A stretch of 64,000 nt of DNA from Polynucleobacter sp. AP-Nino-20-G2. GTDB taxonomy: Bacteria > Pseudomonadota > Gammaproteobacteria > Burkholderiales > Burkholderiaceae. The stretch is taken from assembly GCF_018688235.1 (NCBI RefSeq), contig NZ_CP061313.1, forward strand, positions 1,471,130 to 1,535,129, written 5' to 3'. This document shows positions 1-7,265 of the stretch, in pieces. How positions within the stretch are numbered: the stretch's first letter is position 1; every line of letters begins with the position of its first letter. The position numbers and the translations under genes were made by a program. A model generated the notes under the pieces. The model saw only the letters and a list, made by a program, of their open reading frames with translations. It was not told where the DNA came from and ran no database searches.

Positions 1-1
1 A

Positions 2-718
2 GCGCGCGCAGGCCAACTTTCCGCGCTATTGGCGAAGCATGGCTTCACCGCGAGTCCAAAAGCCCTAGAAGCGGGTCGTGGCTATATGCAAACCGTATCC
101 ACCAAGTGCGACTGGTCAGAAATTGATCGTGCGCTAGGCAAATCCTTTGAGATTTCATTAAACACCTATAAACCTTTTGCTTGCGGAATTGTGATTCACC
201 CAGCCATTGATGCTTGCGCGCAACTGAAAGCGCAAGGCGTGAAAGCAGAAGATGTAGAGCGCATTGAACTTCGAGTTCACCCACTCGTACTAGAACTCAC
301 CGGCAAGAAAACTCCCAAAGATGGTCTTGAAGGGAAATTCAGCGTCTATCACGGTTGCGCTGTTGGCCTCATCTTTGGTCAAGCAGGCGAAGGCGAATAT
401 GCCGATGAGATTGTCAATCGCCCTGACGTCGTTGCATTACGCGCCAAGGTGAATGCTACGACCGATACCTCTATTAGCGAAGCATCAGTAGACGTGAAGG
501 CAATTCTCAAAGACGGCAAAGAAGTGCATATCTTTGTTAAGAACGCGATTGGCTCTGTCGAGAATCCAATGAGCGATGCCAATCTTGAACAAAAATTCAC
601 TAGCCTGGCTGAACCTGTAATTGGCGCAGAAAAAACACGTCAACTGATTGCTGCTTTATGGAAACTGGGCGACGCACCTGACCTCAAGAAGATTTTGAGC
701 CTTTGCACTCCAGACTAA
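2..718 (+). CDS. MmgE/PrpD family protein, C-terminal part
   Basis: The reading frame is open to the left edge, so the N-terminus lies outside the window and 238 C-terminal residues are visible. The stretch carrying HPAIDA, then KFSVYHGCA, then a run beginning ADEIVNRPDV, is the layout of the C-terminal half of the MmgE/PrpD family, which includes 2-methylcitrate dehydratase and related dehydratases or decarboxylases of tricarboxylates. It is probably a cytosolic enzyme acting on a small organic acid. A TTG codon at 29 could be taken as a start, but the homology-like sequence continues upstream of it. It is followed 24 bp later by a hydroxyacid dehydrogenase, suggesting one catabolic operon. 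The exact substrate cannot be read from the sequence. Confidence 0.85.
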   Translation, partial: ARAGQLSALLAKHGFTASPKALEAGRGYMQTVSTKCDWSEIDRALGKSFEISLNTYKPFACGIVIHPAIDACAQLKAQGVKAEDVERIELRVHPLVLELTGKKTPKDGLEGKFSVYHGCAVGLIFGQAGEGEYADEIVNRPDVVALRAKVNATTDTSISEASVDVKAILKDGKEVHIFVKNAIGSVENPMSDANLEQKFTSLAEPVIGAEKTRQLIAALWKLGDAPDLKKILSLCTPD

Positions 719-742
719 AACTATTTTAAGAATCCAATCATC

Positions 743-1717
743 ATGACTCAACTACCAAACATTGTCATCTTAGGTGACTATGAACGCGCCCTTCGCCACT
801 TCTCCCGATGGGATAAGCTCGAGCAGAATGCAAATCTCACCATTCATCATGAACCGCTTCGCGATGAAGCGCTCTATGAAGCAGTGAAAGATGCTGATGC
901 TATTGCTATCGTGCGTGATCGGTCTCCATTCAACGAGGCGATGATTGCCAGGTTGCCTAAACTCAAGTTCCTGATGTTTACAGGCGAACGTAATGGAACG
1001 TTGGAAGCAGCCGCCCTGGTATCTAGAAATATTCCCATGGCTTGCACACCGGGCGGACCTTCCAAAGAAACTACCGCTGAATTAACTTGGGCTTTAATTC
1101 TCGGAGCATCCAAACGACTGATTGAGCAAAACGCATTAATTGCTCATGGCGGTTGGCGCGACGAATTATCAGTACTTCCGATGCTCTCAGGCCAACGACT
1201 CGGAATTATGGGTTTAGGTGCGATTGGTAGTCGAGTAGCTCGAGTTGGTCACGCATTTGGCATGGAGGTGGTCACCTGGAGCCCACGGATGACGCCAGAA
1301 CGTGCTGCCGCAGAGAATGCAAAATCTGTCACTCTCGATGAATTACTCAGCACCTCTAAGGTGGTTACCATGCATCTCGTGGCGGGCCCAGGAACCAAAG
1401 GAATCATTAGCGCTGATCAATTAGCCTTGATGCGCCCTGACTCTATTTTGATCAATACCTCTCGGTCAGCCCTCATTAATATGCCGGATTTATGCGCGGC
1501 ACTTAAAAAAGGCGCCCCTGGTCAAGCAGCAGTCGACGTCTTTGATGTTGAGCCTTTGCCAAAAGATGATCCCTTACGCAACACTCCCAACCTATTAACA
1601 ACGCCCCACCTCGGATTTATCGCTGAACCGATCTTTGAAACTTTCTCCCGAGGAATCACAGAGACACTTGAGGCATGGTTAGATCAAAAGCCTGTCCCAC
1701 ATCCATTTAAACCTTAA
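743..1717 (+). CDS. D-2-hydroxyacid dehydrogenase (NAD-dependent)
   Basis: A 324-residue member of the D-isomer specific 2-hydroxyacid dehydrogenase family, which interconverts 2-oxoacids and D-2-hydroxyacids with NAD(P). The Rossmann glycine motif GLGAIG is at residues 157-162. The expected catalytic residues are present: Arg241 in NTSRS, Glu270 in FDVEP and His289 in TTPHLG. Length is normal for the family. It lies 24 bp after the MmgE/PrpD gene and 12 bp before the first chrA gene, so it is probably cotranscribed with both. Substrate unknown; the neighbouring Bug receptor suggests an imported carboxylate. Confidence 0.9.
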   Translation: MTQLPNIVILGDYERALRHFSRWDKLEQNANLTIHHEPLRDEALYEAVKDADAIAIVRDRSPFNEAMIARLPKLKFLMFTGERNGTLEAAALVSRNIPMACTPGGPSKETTAELTWALILGASKRLIEQNALIAHGGWRDELSVLPMLSGQRLGIMGLGAIGSRVARVGHAFGMEVVTWSPRMTPERAAAENAKSVTLDELLSTSKVVTMHLVAGPGTKGIISADQLALMRPDSILINTSRSALINMPDLCAALKKGAPGQAAVDVFDVEPLPKDDPLRNTPNLLTTPHLGFIAEPIFETFSRGITETLEAWLDQKPVPHPFKP

Positions 1718-1729
1718 CACTCAATCAAC

Positions 1730-2269
1730 GTGAAAACGCTTAGCCCAGCCCAGCTGTTCCTTAGCTTCAGCAAAATCGGGATGTCTGGTTTTGGCGGGGT
1801 ACTTCCCTGGGCCCGTCGAACCTTGGTTGAGCAGGATAAGGTGCTGAGCTCCGAGGAATTCAGCGCCATTCTTGGCATCTGTCAAATCGTTCCAGGCCCA
1901 AATATTGTTAATTTGGCAGTGTGTATTGGATCCCGTTTTGGCGGGGCCATGGGAGCTGCTGCCGCAGTGCTGGGGTTAACGCTTGGACCTATTTGCATCG
2001 TGATGCTACTGGCGGTTTTATATCAACATTACAGCGGTTTAGAGCAGGTCCAAGGACTTCTCCGAGGAATCTCGGCAGTTGGGGTTGGATTAATCGCATC
2101 AACTGGTTTTAAGATGTTGCGAGATGAATTCAAATTTCCCGCAATGTTATTGGTGGTGGCAATTACCATCATCTGCGCAAGCTACTTTCACTTAGGTCTT
2201 GGCTGGGTTGTATTGCTCGCCTCACCGCTCGCCTTTTTCCTAGGGCGCAAGAAAGCCCATAAGCTATGA
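1730..2269 (+). CDS. chrA: ChrA-family transporter, single-domain subunit 1
   Basis: A 179-residue membrane protein with one CHR (chromate transporter) domain. It has the family's N-terminal FGGVLPWARR motif and the conserved PGP in QIVPGPNIVNLA, followed by hydrophobic helices. The start is GTG at 1730. Canonical ChrA proteins carry two such domains; here each is a separate gene, and the second gene overlaps this one by 4 bp, as in known paired short CHR proteins that work together. CHR proteins export chromate, a sulfate analogue, but the setting between a hydroxyacid dehydrogenase and a Bug receptor raises the possibility of an organic anion substrate, which is inference. Confidence 0.88.
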   Translation: MKTLSPAQLFLSFSKIGMSGFGGVLPWARRTLVEQDKVLSSEEFSAILGICQIVPGPNIVNLAVCIGSRFGGAMGAAAAVLGLTLGPICIVMLLAVLYQHYSGLEQVQGLLRGISAVGVGLIASTGFKMLRDEFKFPAMLLVVAITIICASYFHLGLGWVVLLASPLAFFLGRKKAHKL

Positions 2270-2787
2270 GCGTTTTATTTAGCTTATTTCTAAAGCTATC
2301 CGCCTTTTCCCTAATTGCATTTGGCGGAGTAAATGCACTTCTTCCAAGTCTGCTCGATTTAGCGGTGACCCAAGAGCATTGGATTGATCTTCAAACATTT
2401 GCGGATTATTTTGCGATTGCGCAGGCTGCGCCTGGTCCCAATTTCATGACAGTCACCTTGATTGGGTGGCATGTGTATGGCGTATTAGGCGCTCTAATCG
2501 CGACATTCGCAATTGCATGGCCATCATCAATCTTGATCTTCTTTCTGCAACGCATGATTCTAGGAATGAGTGATCAGCACAAGAAAAAAACTATTCAATA
2601 TGCCGCAGCAAGTCTTGCAATCGGCCTAGTTCTCTCTTCGGCTTGGCAAATCGCATTGCAAATCAACCACAGCTATGCCGCTTACGCACTCACTTTGGGC
2701 ACTATCGGCATCACTTTATTTACACGCTGGCATCCTTTATATTTAATTGGAATTGGTGCAATTTTAGGAATACTGGGACTCATATGA
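2266..2787 (+). CDS. chrA: ChrA-family transporter, single-domain subunit 2
   Basis: A 173-residue partner of the preceding gene, also with one CHR domain: FGGVNALLPSL near residues 19-29 and the PGP signature in QAAPGPNFMTV. It is strongly hydrophobic, with several predicted membrane helices. Its ATG overlaps the stop of the first subunit (ATGAG at 2266-2270), and its own stop overlaps the start of the Bug receptor (ATGA at 2784-2787), so translational coupling of all three is likely. The two subunits are expected to insert with opposite topology and form one transporter, as described for paired monodomain CHR proteins. Confidence 0.88.
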   Translation: MSVLFSLFLKLSAFSLIAFGGVNALLPSLLDLAVTQEHWIDLQTFADYFAIAQAAPGPNFMTVTLIGWHVYGVLGALIATFAIAWPSSILIFFLQRMILGMSDQHKKKTIQYAAASLAIGLVLSSAWQIALQINHSYAAYALTLGTIGITLFTRWHPLYLIGIGAILGILGLI

Positions 2788-3761
2788 AAATTAAGTTGCT
2801 TTTTAAAATCTCTATTCTGTGTGCAGCAATGTTTGCATCTAGCTCAAATCAAGCGCAAACAAACTACCCCAATAAACCGATTAATTTAGTAGTACCTTAT
2901 GGCGCAGGCGGTAGTGCTGATGCTCGCAGTAGACAACTTGCCCAGAAAATGAGTGTTCTTCTTAAGCAACCCATCATCGTCGATAACAAACCTGGCGCCG
3001 GAGGCAATATCGGCACTGAATTTGTTGCGAGATCAGCGCCAGATGGCTACACCATCGGCATGGGAAATTTTGCGCCTATGGCAGTCAATAAGACGCTCTT
3101 TGGCACACTGCGCTACGATCCTGAAACCGATCTCAGCCCCATTATTTTGATCGAAAAAGGTCCACTCGTTTTAGTGGTTAATCCAAACTCGCCATATAAA
3201 ACTATTCAAGACATTGTTACCGCAGCTAAAGCAAAGCCCGGCACTCTAACCTTCTCTTCTGGCGGGATTGGTGGAAGCCATCAACTATCTGCTGAACTCT
3301 TTATGCAAAACGCGGGAATCAAGATGATTCACGTGCCTTACAAGAGTGGATCTGCAGCACTGACCGATCTTATGGGCGGCAATGTCGATATGATGTTCGA
3401 TCAAATGTATTCAGCGGTTCCTAGTATTAAGGCTGATAAACTGCGCCCTATCGCCATCACCAGCAAAAAACGTTCACCCCTACTACCGAATGTTCCTAGC
3501 TTTGCAGAAGTTGGTTATCCCAAGGTTGAAGTATTGAACTGGCAAGGATTTATCGCGCCAGCAAAGACACCGAAACCCATTATTGATAAGCTCAATGCCG
3601 CAGCGAATGAAGCCCTAAAAGATCCACAACTTCGCGAGCTGATGCTCTCTCAAGGAAATGAAATTGGAGGCGGCACTCCAGCAGAATTTGCGGCCCTCAT
3701 TAAATCGGAAGCTGCCAAATGGAGCGCTGTAGTCAAAACCGGAAACATGAAACCAGAGTAA
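2784..3761 (+). CDS. Bug/TctC-family periplasmic substrate-binding protein
   Basis: A 325-residue tripartite-tricarboxylate-type receptor. The start at ATG 2784 gives a clean signal peptide (MKIKLLFK then a hydrophobic core, cleavage near SNQAQ) and a 4-bp overlap with the upstream gene; a longer in-frame reading to 2643 would destroy the signal. The mature N-terminus YPNKPINLVVPYGAGGSAD is the Bug family hallmark, with the glycine loop that binds a ligand carboxylate, and HVPYKSG follows mid-protein. Bug proteins bind small carboxylates or amides in the periplasm. No TctAB permease genes are adjacent, as is common for this expanded family in Burkholderiales. Confidence 0.93.
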   Translation: MKIKLLFKISILCAAMFASSSNQAQTNYPNKPINLVVPYGAGGSADARSRQLAQKMSVLLKQPIIVDNKPGAGGNIGTEFVARSAPDGYTIGMGNFAPMAVNKTLFGTLRYDPETDLSPIILIEKGPLVLVVNPNSPYKTIQDIVTAAKAKPGTLTFSSGGIGGSHQLSAELFMQNAGIKMIHVPYKSGSAALTDLMGGNVDMMFDQMYSAVPSIKADKLRPIAITSKKRSPLLPNVPSFAEVGYPKVEVLNWQGFIAPAKTPKPIIDKLNAAANEALKDPQLRELMLSQGNEIGGGTPAEFAALIKSEAAKWSAVVKTGNMKPE

Positions 3762-3777
3762 GCCCCGCAGGGAGGGC

Positions 3778-4155
3778 TTACTTGAGTGCTTGGTAGGTCA
3801 ATATACCCAAGAGCGTTAAAGCCAAAGAACCAATCAAATGCAGCAATGCCGTACCCAGAGCCCAAGTGGCCTCGCCGCGCTGCATAAAGCCCACTACCTC
3901 CGCAGAAAAACTAGAGAAGGTAGTAAGTCCTCCCAAAAATCCGGTAATCACGAATAACTTCCACTCAGGAGAAAGACTGGGATTGTTGCCAAAAAAAGCA
4001 ACGGCGATTCCGATCAGGTATCCACCCACCATATTGGATATAAAAGTCCCTAAGGGAAGCGTGGAGGCAAAACCAACTGTGGCCAAATTGAAACCAGCCC
4101 GCAACAAAGCGCCCAGACCGGCGCCACAGAAAATTGCAAGAATGGATGGCCACAT
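3778..4155 (-). CDS. crcB: CrcB/Fluc fluoride channel
   Basis: A 125-residue membrane protein with four hydrophobic helices. It has the CrcB signatures SNMVGGYLIGIAVAFF and GFLGGLTTFSSFS, the latter lining the fluoride pore. CrcB dimers export fluoride and protect cytosolic enzymes. Length is typical. It follows the dioxygenase gene on the same strand by only about 10 bp, so the two are probably cotranscribed. I see no fluoride riboswitch upstream because the gap is too short. The gene is convergent with the Bug receptor. Confidence 0.93.
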   Translation of the reverse strand: MWPSILAIFCGAGLGALLRAGFNLATVGFASTLPLGTFISNMVGGYLIGIAVAFFGNNPSLSPEWKLFVITGFLGGLTTFSSFSAEVVGFMQRGEATWALGTALLHLIGSLALTLLGILTYQALK

Positions 4156-4165
4156 AAATTAATCT

Positions 4166-4945
4166 CTACTCAACAGTAAACGCAAGCATGCTGATTGAGC
4201 CCATCTCCAAACCATCTATTAACACCCTTGCTTCCTCATCCTTTTCTTGCAGAGCAAGCACATACAAGGCGGGCCAATAATGCTCAGGGGTGGGAATAGA
4301 TAAATGGCCAGCATCCCCAAACTGCTCCCAGTGAATCAAAGGCTCATGATGATTCGCCTTCATCTCAGAAATAAAAAATTCATTAAATTCTGTTGCCCAG
4401 GGGAATGGTTCGGAGTCTCCTCCCCAGCGAATCGTACGTAGATTGTGGACAACATTACCGCTAGCGAGAATCAAAATATTTTCATCACGCAAGGGGCGTA
4501 ATTTTTTAGCCAACTCATAGTGCTCGCTGGCAGACATTGCGCCATCTAGACTAAGCTGAACCACAGGAACATCCGCATCGGGATAGAGATACTTCAGAAC
4601 CGACCAAGCACCATGATCAATACCCCATTCATTCTCTTCAAGAACAACGGGGACATCTAATAGCTCTTTGACGCGATCGGCGAGCGCAGGACTACCTGGC
4701 GCAGGATATTGAATATCAAACAGTGCCTGCGGAAATCCACCAAAGTCATGAATCGTTTTGGGCTTAGACATTGCGGTAACCCAAACACCGCGTGTCACCC
4801 AATGCGCCGAGATCACCAAAATAGCATCGGGGCGCTTGAGAGACTTGCCTAGAGCAGACCAAGCCGCTGTATAGCGGTTGGGCTCAATGGCGTACATCGG
4901 ACTGCCATGGCCAGCAAATACCGCAGGTTGGCGGTGGCTAGTCAT
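4166..4945 (-). CDS. ygiD: DODA-type extradiol dioxygenase (YgiD-like)
   Basis: A 259-residue LigB-fold protein of the 4,5-DOPA extradiol dioxygenase group. The metal-site histidines of the family are visible: His13 in AGHGSPM, His48 in ISAHW, His111 in DHGAW and His167 in GNVVHNLR. E. coli YgiD opens the DOPA ring; the natural role in other bacteria is uncertain, and Zn or Fe(II) may be bound. I chose ATG at 4945 (MTSHRQPAVF) over an in-frame TTG six bases upstream. Immediately upstream on the same strand is a 45-residue membrane protein gene; downstream is crcB. Confidence 0.88.
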   Translation of the reverse strand: MTSHRQPAVFAGHGSPMYAIEPNRYTAAWSALGKSLKRPDAILVISAHWVTRGVWVTAMSKPKTIHDFGGFPQALFDIQYPAPGSPALADRVKELLDVPVVLEENEWGIDHGAWSVLKYLYPDADVPVVQLSLDGAMSASEHYELAKKLRPLRDENILILASGNVVHNLRTIRWGGDSEPFPWATEFNEFFISEMKANHHEPLIHWEQFGDAGHLSIPTPEHYWPALYVLALQEKDEEARVLIDGLEMGSISMLAFTVE

Positions 4946-4954
4946 GAACAATGA

Positions 4955-5092
4955 TTAACCGAATACGTAACCAGTGTGAGCTGCAACCAATGCAAACAAA
5001 ATAGCCAAGCTAGTAGCGACTGCCAACATCACGATCAAAGTGATGATCTTTTTGTTGATTTCGTCTTTCGACTCGTTATGCCATTCGTTCAT
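4955..5092 (-). CDS. small single-helix membrane protein, 45 aa
   Basis: A 45-codon frame beginning ATG at 5092 with a good ribosome binding site (GAGG about 7 bases upstream). It has a charged N-terminus (MNEWHNESKDEINKK), then one hydrophobic helix of about 22 residues, then AHTGYVFG before a TAA stop. This is the pattern of a genuine small membrane protein. It ends about 9 bp before the dioxygenase start, so it may be cotranscribed with that gene and crcB. I do not recognise a family and assign no function. Confidence 0.7.
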   Translation of the reverse strand: MNEWHNESKDEINKKIITLIVMLAVATSLAILFALVAAHTGYVFG

Positions 5093-5136
5093 GCTAAATC
5101 CTCATTAAGTACATTAATTAGTGGGTCAATTATCCA

Positions 5137-5304
5137 CTATCGGCCGCGGCCGGCCTTGCGCATCATGCCTTTTCCGCCACCAAAGCCAGCTTGAGGCCTG
5201 CCACCGGGGCCAGATGGGCCTTTTGGGGCCGGCGGACGGGCAGGAGGCTTAGCGGTTATGGGCTTAGCCGGGGTTTTTGGGTCAGTTTTTTTATCGTCAG
5301 TCAC
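5137..5304 (-). CDS. small basic Pro/Gly/Lys-rich protein, 55 aa
   Basis: A 55-codon frame starting at GTG 5304, preceded by AGGAG at ideal spacing and ending with TAG. The N-terminal half is proline/lysine/alanine-rich (DPKTPAKPITAKPPARPP). The C-terminal half is glycine-rich and basic, ending GKGMMRKAGRGR. It is low-complexity and probably disordered; a nucleic-acid or ribosome-associated role is only a guess. It is divergent from the M50 protease, with 28 bp between the starts, so it must share that short promoter region. The strong binding site supports it being real. Confidence 0.6.
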   Translation of the reverse strand: MTDDKKTDPKTPAKPITAKPPARPPAPKGPSGPGGRPQAGFGGGKGMMRKAGRGR

Positions 5305-5332
5305 TTTTTACTCCTATGGATATCATATTGCC

Positions 5333-5995
5333 ATGATTACTGACTATTCTATCCAAGCCGTCGCCATTAATGCGATTCCTTTGATTTTTGCCATTACGAT
5401 CCATGAGGCGGCTCATGGGTATGCTGCCCGACGGTTTGGCGATAACACGGCCTATCTGCTTGGGCGGGTCAGCCTCAACCCCGCTAGGCATATTGATCCC
5501 GTAGGGACTATTCTGATCCCCTTATTGCTGATTTTGACAGGATCGCCATTTTTGGTTGGCTATGCCAAACCAGTTCCGGTGAACTTTGGACGCCTGCACA
5601 ATCCCCGCATCGACTCTATTTGGGTCGCTTTGGCTGGCCCAGGGTCCAATTTGATCCAAGCGCTCATCTGGCTAAGCCTCCTCATTGTTTTTGTTGGGGT
5701 TGGTGTTAATGAAAAGTTCCTCATCGCCATGTCCCAAGCTGGAATTAGCTGGAATCTCGGATTACTAGTATTCAACCTATTTCCACTGCCGCCACTAGAT
5801 GGAGGTCGGGTACTCGCCAGCCTGTTGCCGGCACGGCAATCGATTGCCCTGGGAAAACTTGAGCCTTGGGGCTTCTTTATCGTCCTTGGCCTAGTCTTCA
5901 CCGGCATTATTGGCAGCCTCTGGATGACGCCTCTCATGGCCTTTTTTGAATGGGTCATCCTGCTCCTGACGAGCCCCTTGCGATTGATTTTCTGA
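5333..5995 (+). CDS. M50 (site-2 protease family) membrane metallopeptidase
   Basis: A 220-residue polytopic membrane protein. The zinc motif HEAAH lies at residues 24-28 (His24, Glu25, His28). The third ligand Asp156 lies in PLPPLDGGRV, with AGPGSN at 101-106 between them. This is the small-core M50B arrangement without PDZ domain, as in the Rip3/SpoIVFB-like group, which cleaves substrates inside the membrane. I chose ATG 5333 because MITDYSIQAV directly precedes the first membrane helix; the frame is open further upstream but overlaps the divergent small gene. Substrate unknown. Confidence 0.9.
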   Translation: MITDYSIQAVAINAIPLIFAITIHEAAHGYAARRFGDNTAYLLGRVSLNPARHIDPVGTILIPLLLILTGSPFLVGYAKPVPVNFGRLHNPRIDSIWVALAGPGSNLIQALIWLSLLIVFVGVGVNEKFLIAMSQAGISWNLGLLVFNLFPLPPLDGGRVLASLLPARQSIALGKLEPWGFFIVLGLVFTGIIGSLWMTPLMAFFEWVILLLTSPLRLIF

Positions 5996-6027
5996 AGAAT
6001 CCCAAGTGCATCAATTCAGGTTCGGGA

Positions 6028-6042
6028 GTATGCTGAGCATAC
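6028..6042. promoter_or_regulatory. 15-bp perfect palindrome upstream of the cytochrome c' gene
   Basis: GTATGC-TGA-GCATAC is a perfect 6-bp inverted repeat with a 3-base centre. It lies 45 bp before the cytochrome c' ATG, in the 91-bp gap after the M50 gene. It could be an operator or a small leader hairpin. It lacks a following T-run, so a terminator is unlikely. Confidence 0.35.
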
Positions 6043-6086
6043 GAAGTTCCGAGCCTCTTTTTCGAAAACATTACCGGAGTCCAACC

Positions 6087-6539
6087 ATGAAATTTAAAAA
6101 AATTGTTTTACTTGCTCTCGCGCCAACATTGCTAGCTAGCGCAGGCATTGCTTTTGCCCAATTCCAAAAACCAGATGATGCGATCAAATATCGCAAAAGC
6201 GTCTTCACGGTGATGGCGAATTCTTTTGGAAAAATTGGCGCAGTAGTAAAGGGCGAAGCTCCCTACAATAAAGATGAAGTTGCTAAAAATGCAGCGGTGG
6301 TTGCAATGCTCTCCTCCTTGCCATGGCAAGCCTTTGGCCCAGGCACTGAAGGTGGTAGCGCACTGCCAGAGGTGTGGTCAGACAGCGCCAAATTCAAATC
6401 CGCAGCGGACAAAATGCAAGTCGCAGTAGCCAACCTCAATACTGCCGCACAGTCAGGCGATCAGGATGCCATTAAGAAAGCTTTTGGCGCAGCTGGCGCT
6501 ACTTGCAAAGGCTGTCATGACGACTTTAAGAAGAAATAA
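6087..6539 (+). CDS. cytochrome c'
   Basis: A 150-residue exported haem protein. The signal peptide is MKFKKIVLLALAPTL... with cleavage near AFA-Q25. The single haem motif CKGCH is at residues 140-144, very close to the C-terminus, which is the hallmark of the four-helix-bundle cytochrome c' family rather than class I cytochromes. Such proteins bind NO or CO and can protect against nitrosative stress. I chose ATG 6087 over upstream in-frame codons because it starts the signal peptide. The convergent cytochrome b561 gene ends at the very next base and may be an electron-transfer partner. Confidence 0.92.
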   Translation: MKFKKIVLLALAPTLLASAGIAFAQFQKPDDAIKYRKSVFTVMANSFGKIGAVVKGEAPYNKDEVAKNAAVVAMLSSLPWQAFGPGTEGGSALPEVWSDSAKFKSAADKMQVAVANLNTAAQSGDQDAIKKAFGAAGATCKGCHDDFKKK

Positions 6540-7220
6540 TTAGGCTGTAATGAAGTAACCCAGAATCACAGCAATAAGGCTAAGCAGCAGCAAAGCAAGG
6601 CCGCGTTGCAAACCTCTATCCTTAGAGGCGTGACCCAAGTCAGCAGTCAGATATTTTGACTCCTCGCTTGGGTCAATTTCTTTATCGCCCAAGATCATCG
6701 GACCAATCAAATTGTCGCCTTTAAACTTTTGATAGTAGAGGATTGCGCATAAATGCAAAACAATCAAAATAATTAAGATCTTTTCATTGAGATGATGGAG
6801 CGAAGTTAAAAACTCAACCGTCCCACTAGAAACATACTTCGCAAATGGCCCTTCAAAGGCAATATCGTCATTCGCAAACAAGCCAGTAACCGCTTGCAAT
6901 CCAATTGAAGTAAGTAGCGCTAAGACCGACAGTGCGCCCAATGGATTGTGACCAAGAGATGCCTTGGAACCACCAGATATATAAGTGAATAAGCGACGCG
7001 GACTTGGAATGAAATGAACAAAGCGTGCGTGATGAGATCCTACAAACCCCCAGCAAATCCGAAAGACAACTAGCACAAGAATGCAGTAGCCCAAGATCGC
7101 ATGCCATTCCATGGCATTGCCACCAATTTCGACTGTAATAAAGCTAGCCACGATACAGGCGACTAAGAGCCAATGAAATAGTCGGATAGGGAGGTCCCAG
7201 ATACGGATAAGTTTTTTCAT
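6540..7220 (-). CDS. cytochrome b561 family membrane protein
   Basis: A 226-residue protein with about four to five membrane helices and the histidine pattern of the Ni,Fe-hydrogenase-type b cytochromes: RLFHWLLVA at the N-terminus, MEWHAILGY, SLHHLNEK and VLHLCAILYYQ. These histidines would coordinate two b haems that pass electrons across the membrane. The start ATG is at 7220. It is convergent with cytochrome c' with no base between the two stop codons. Pairing of this family with cytochrome c' is common, so a shared redox role is plausible, though the separate strands argue against a single transcript. Confidence 0.9.
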   Translation of the reverse strand: MKKLIRIWDLPIRLFHWLLVACIVASFITVEIGGNAMEWHAILGYCILVLVVFRICWGFVGSHHARFVHFIPSPRRLFTYISGGSKASLGHNPLGALSVLALLTSIGLQAVTGLFANDDIAFEGPFAKYVSSGTVEFLTSLHHLNEKILIILIVLHLCAILYYQKFKGDNLIGPMILGDKEIDPSEESKYLTADLGHASKDRGLQRGLALLLLSLIAVILGYFITA

Positions 7221-7265
7221 CCCTCAAGCATAAATCACAAGGCCCGTTACACTTATCAATAATTC

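Noticed and set aside
2643..2783. N-terminal extension of the first Bug receptor
   Set aside because: It would place 47 residues before a good signal peptide and lies fully inside chrA; ATG 2784 with a 4-bp overlap is better.
3866..4162. Open frame on the + strand across crcB
   Set aside because: It is the reverse reading of crcB, which has full family motifs; the + reading is basic low-complexity sequence.
4156..4166. Fluoride riboswitch upstream of crcB
   Set aside because: Only about 10 bp separate crcB from the dioxygenase gene, too short for the riboswitch fold.
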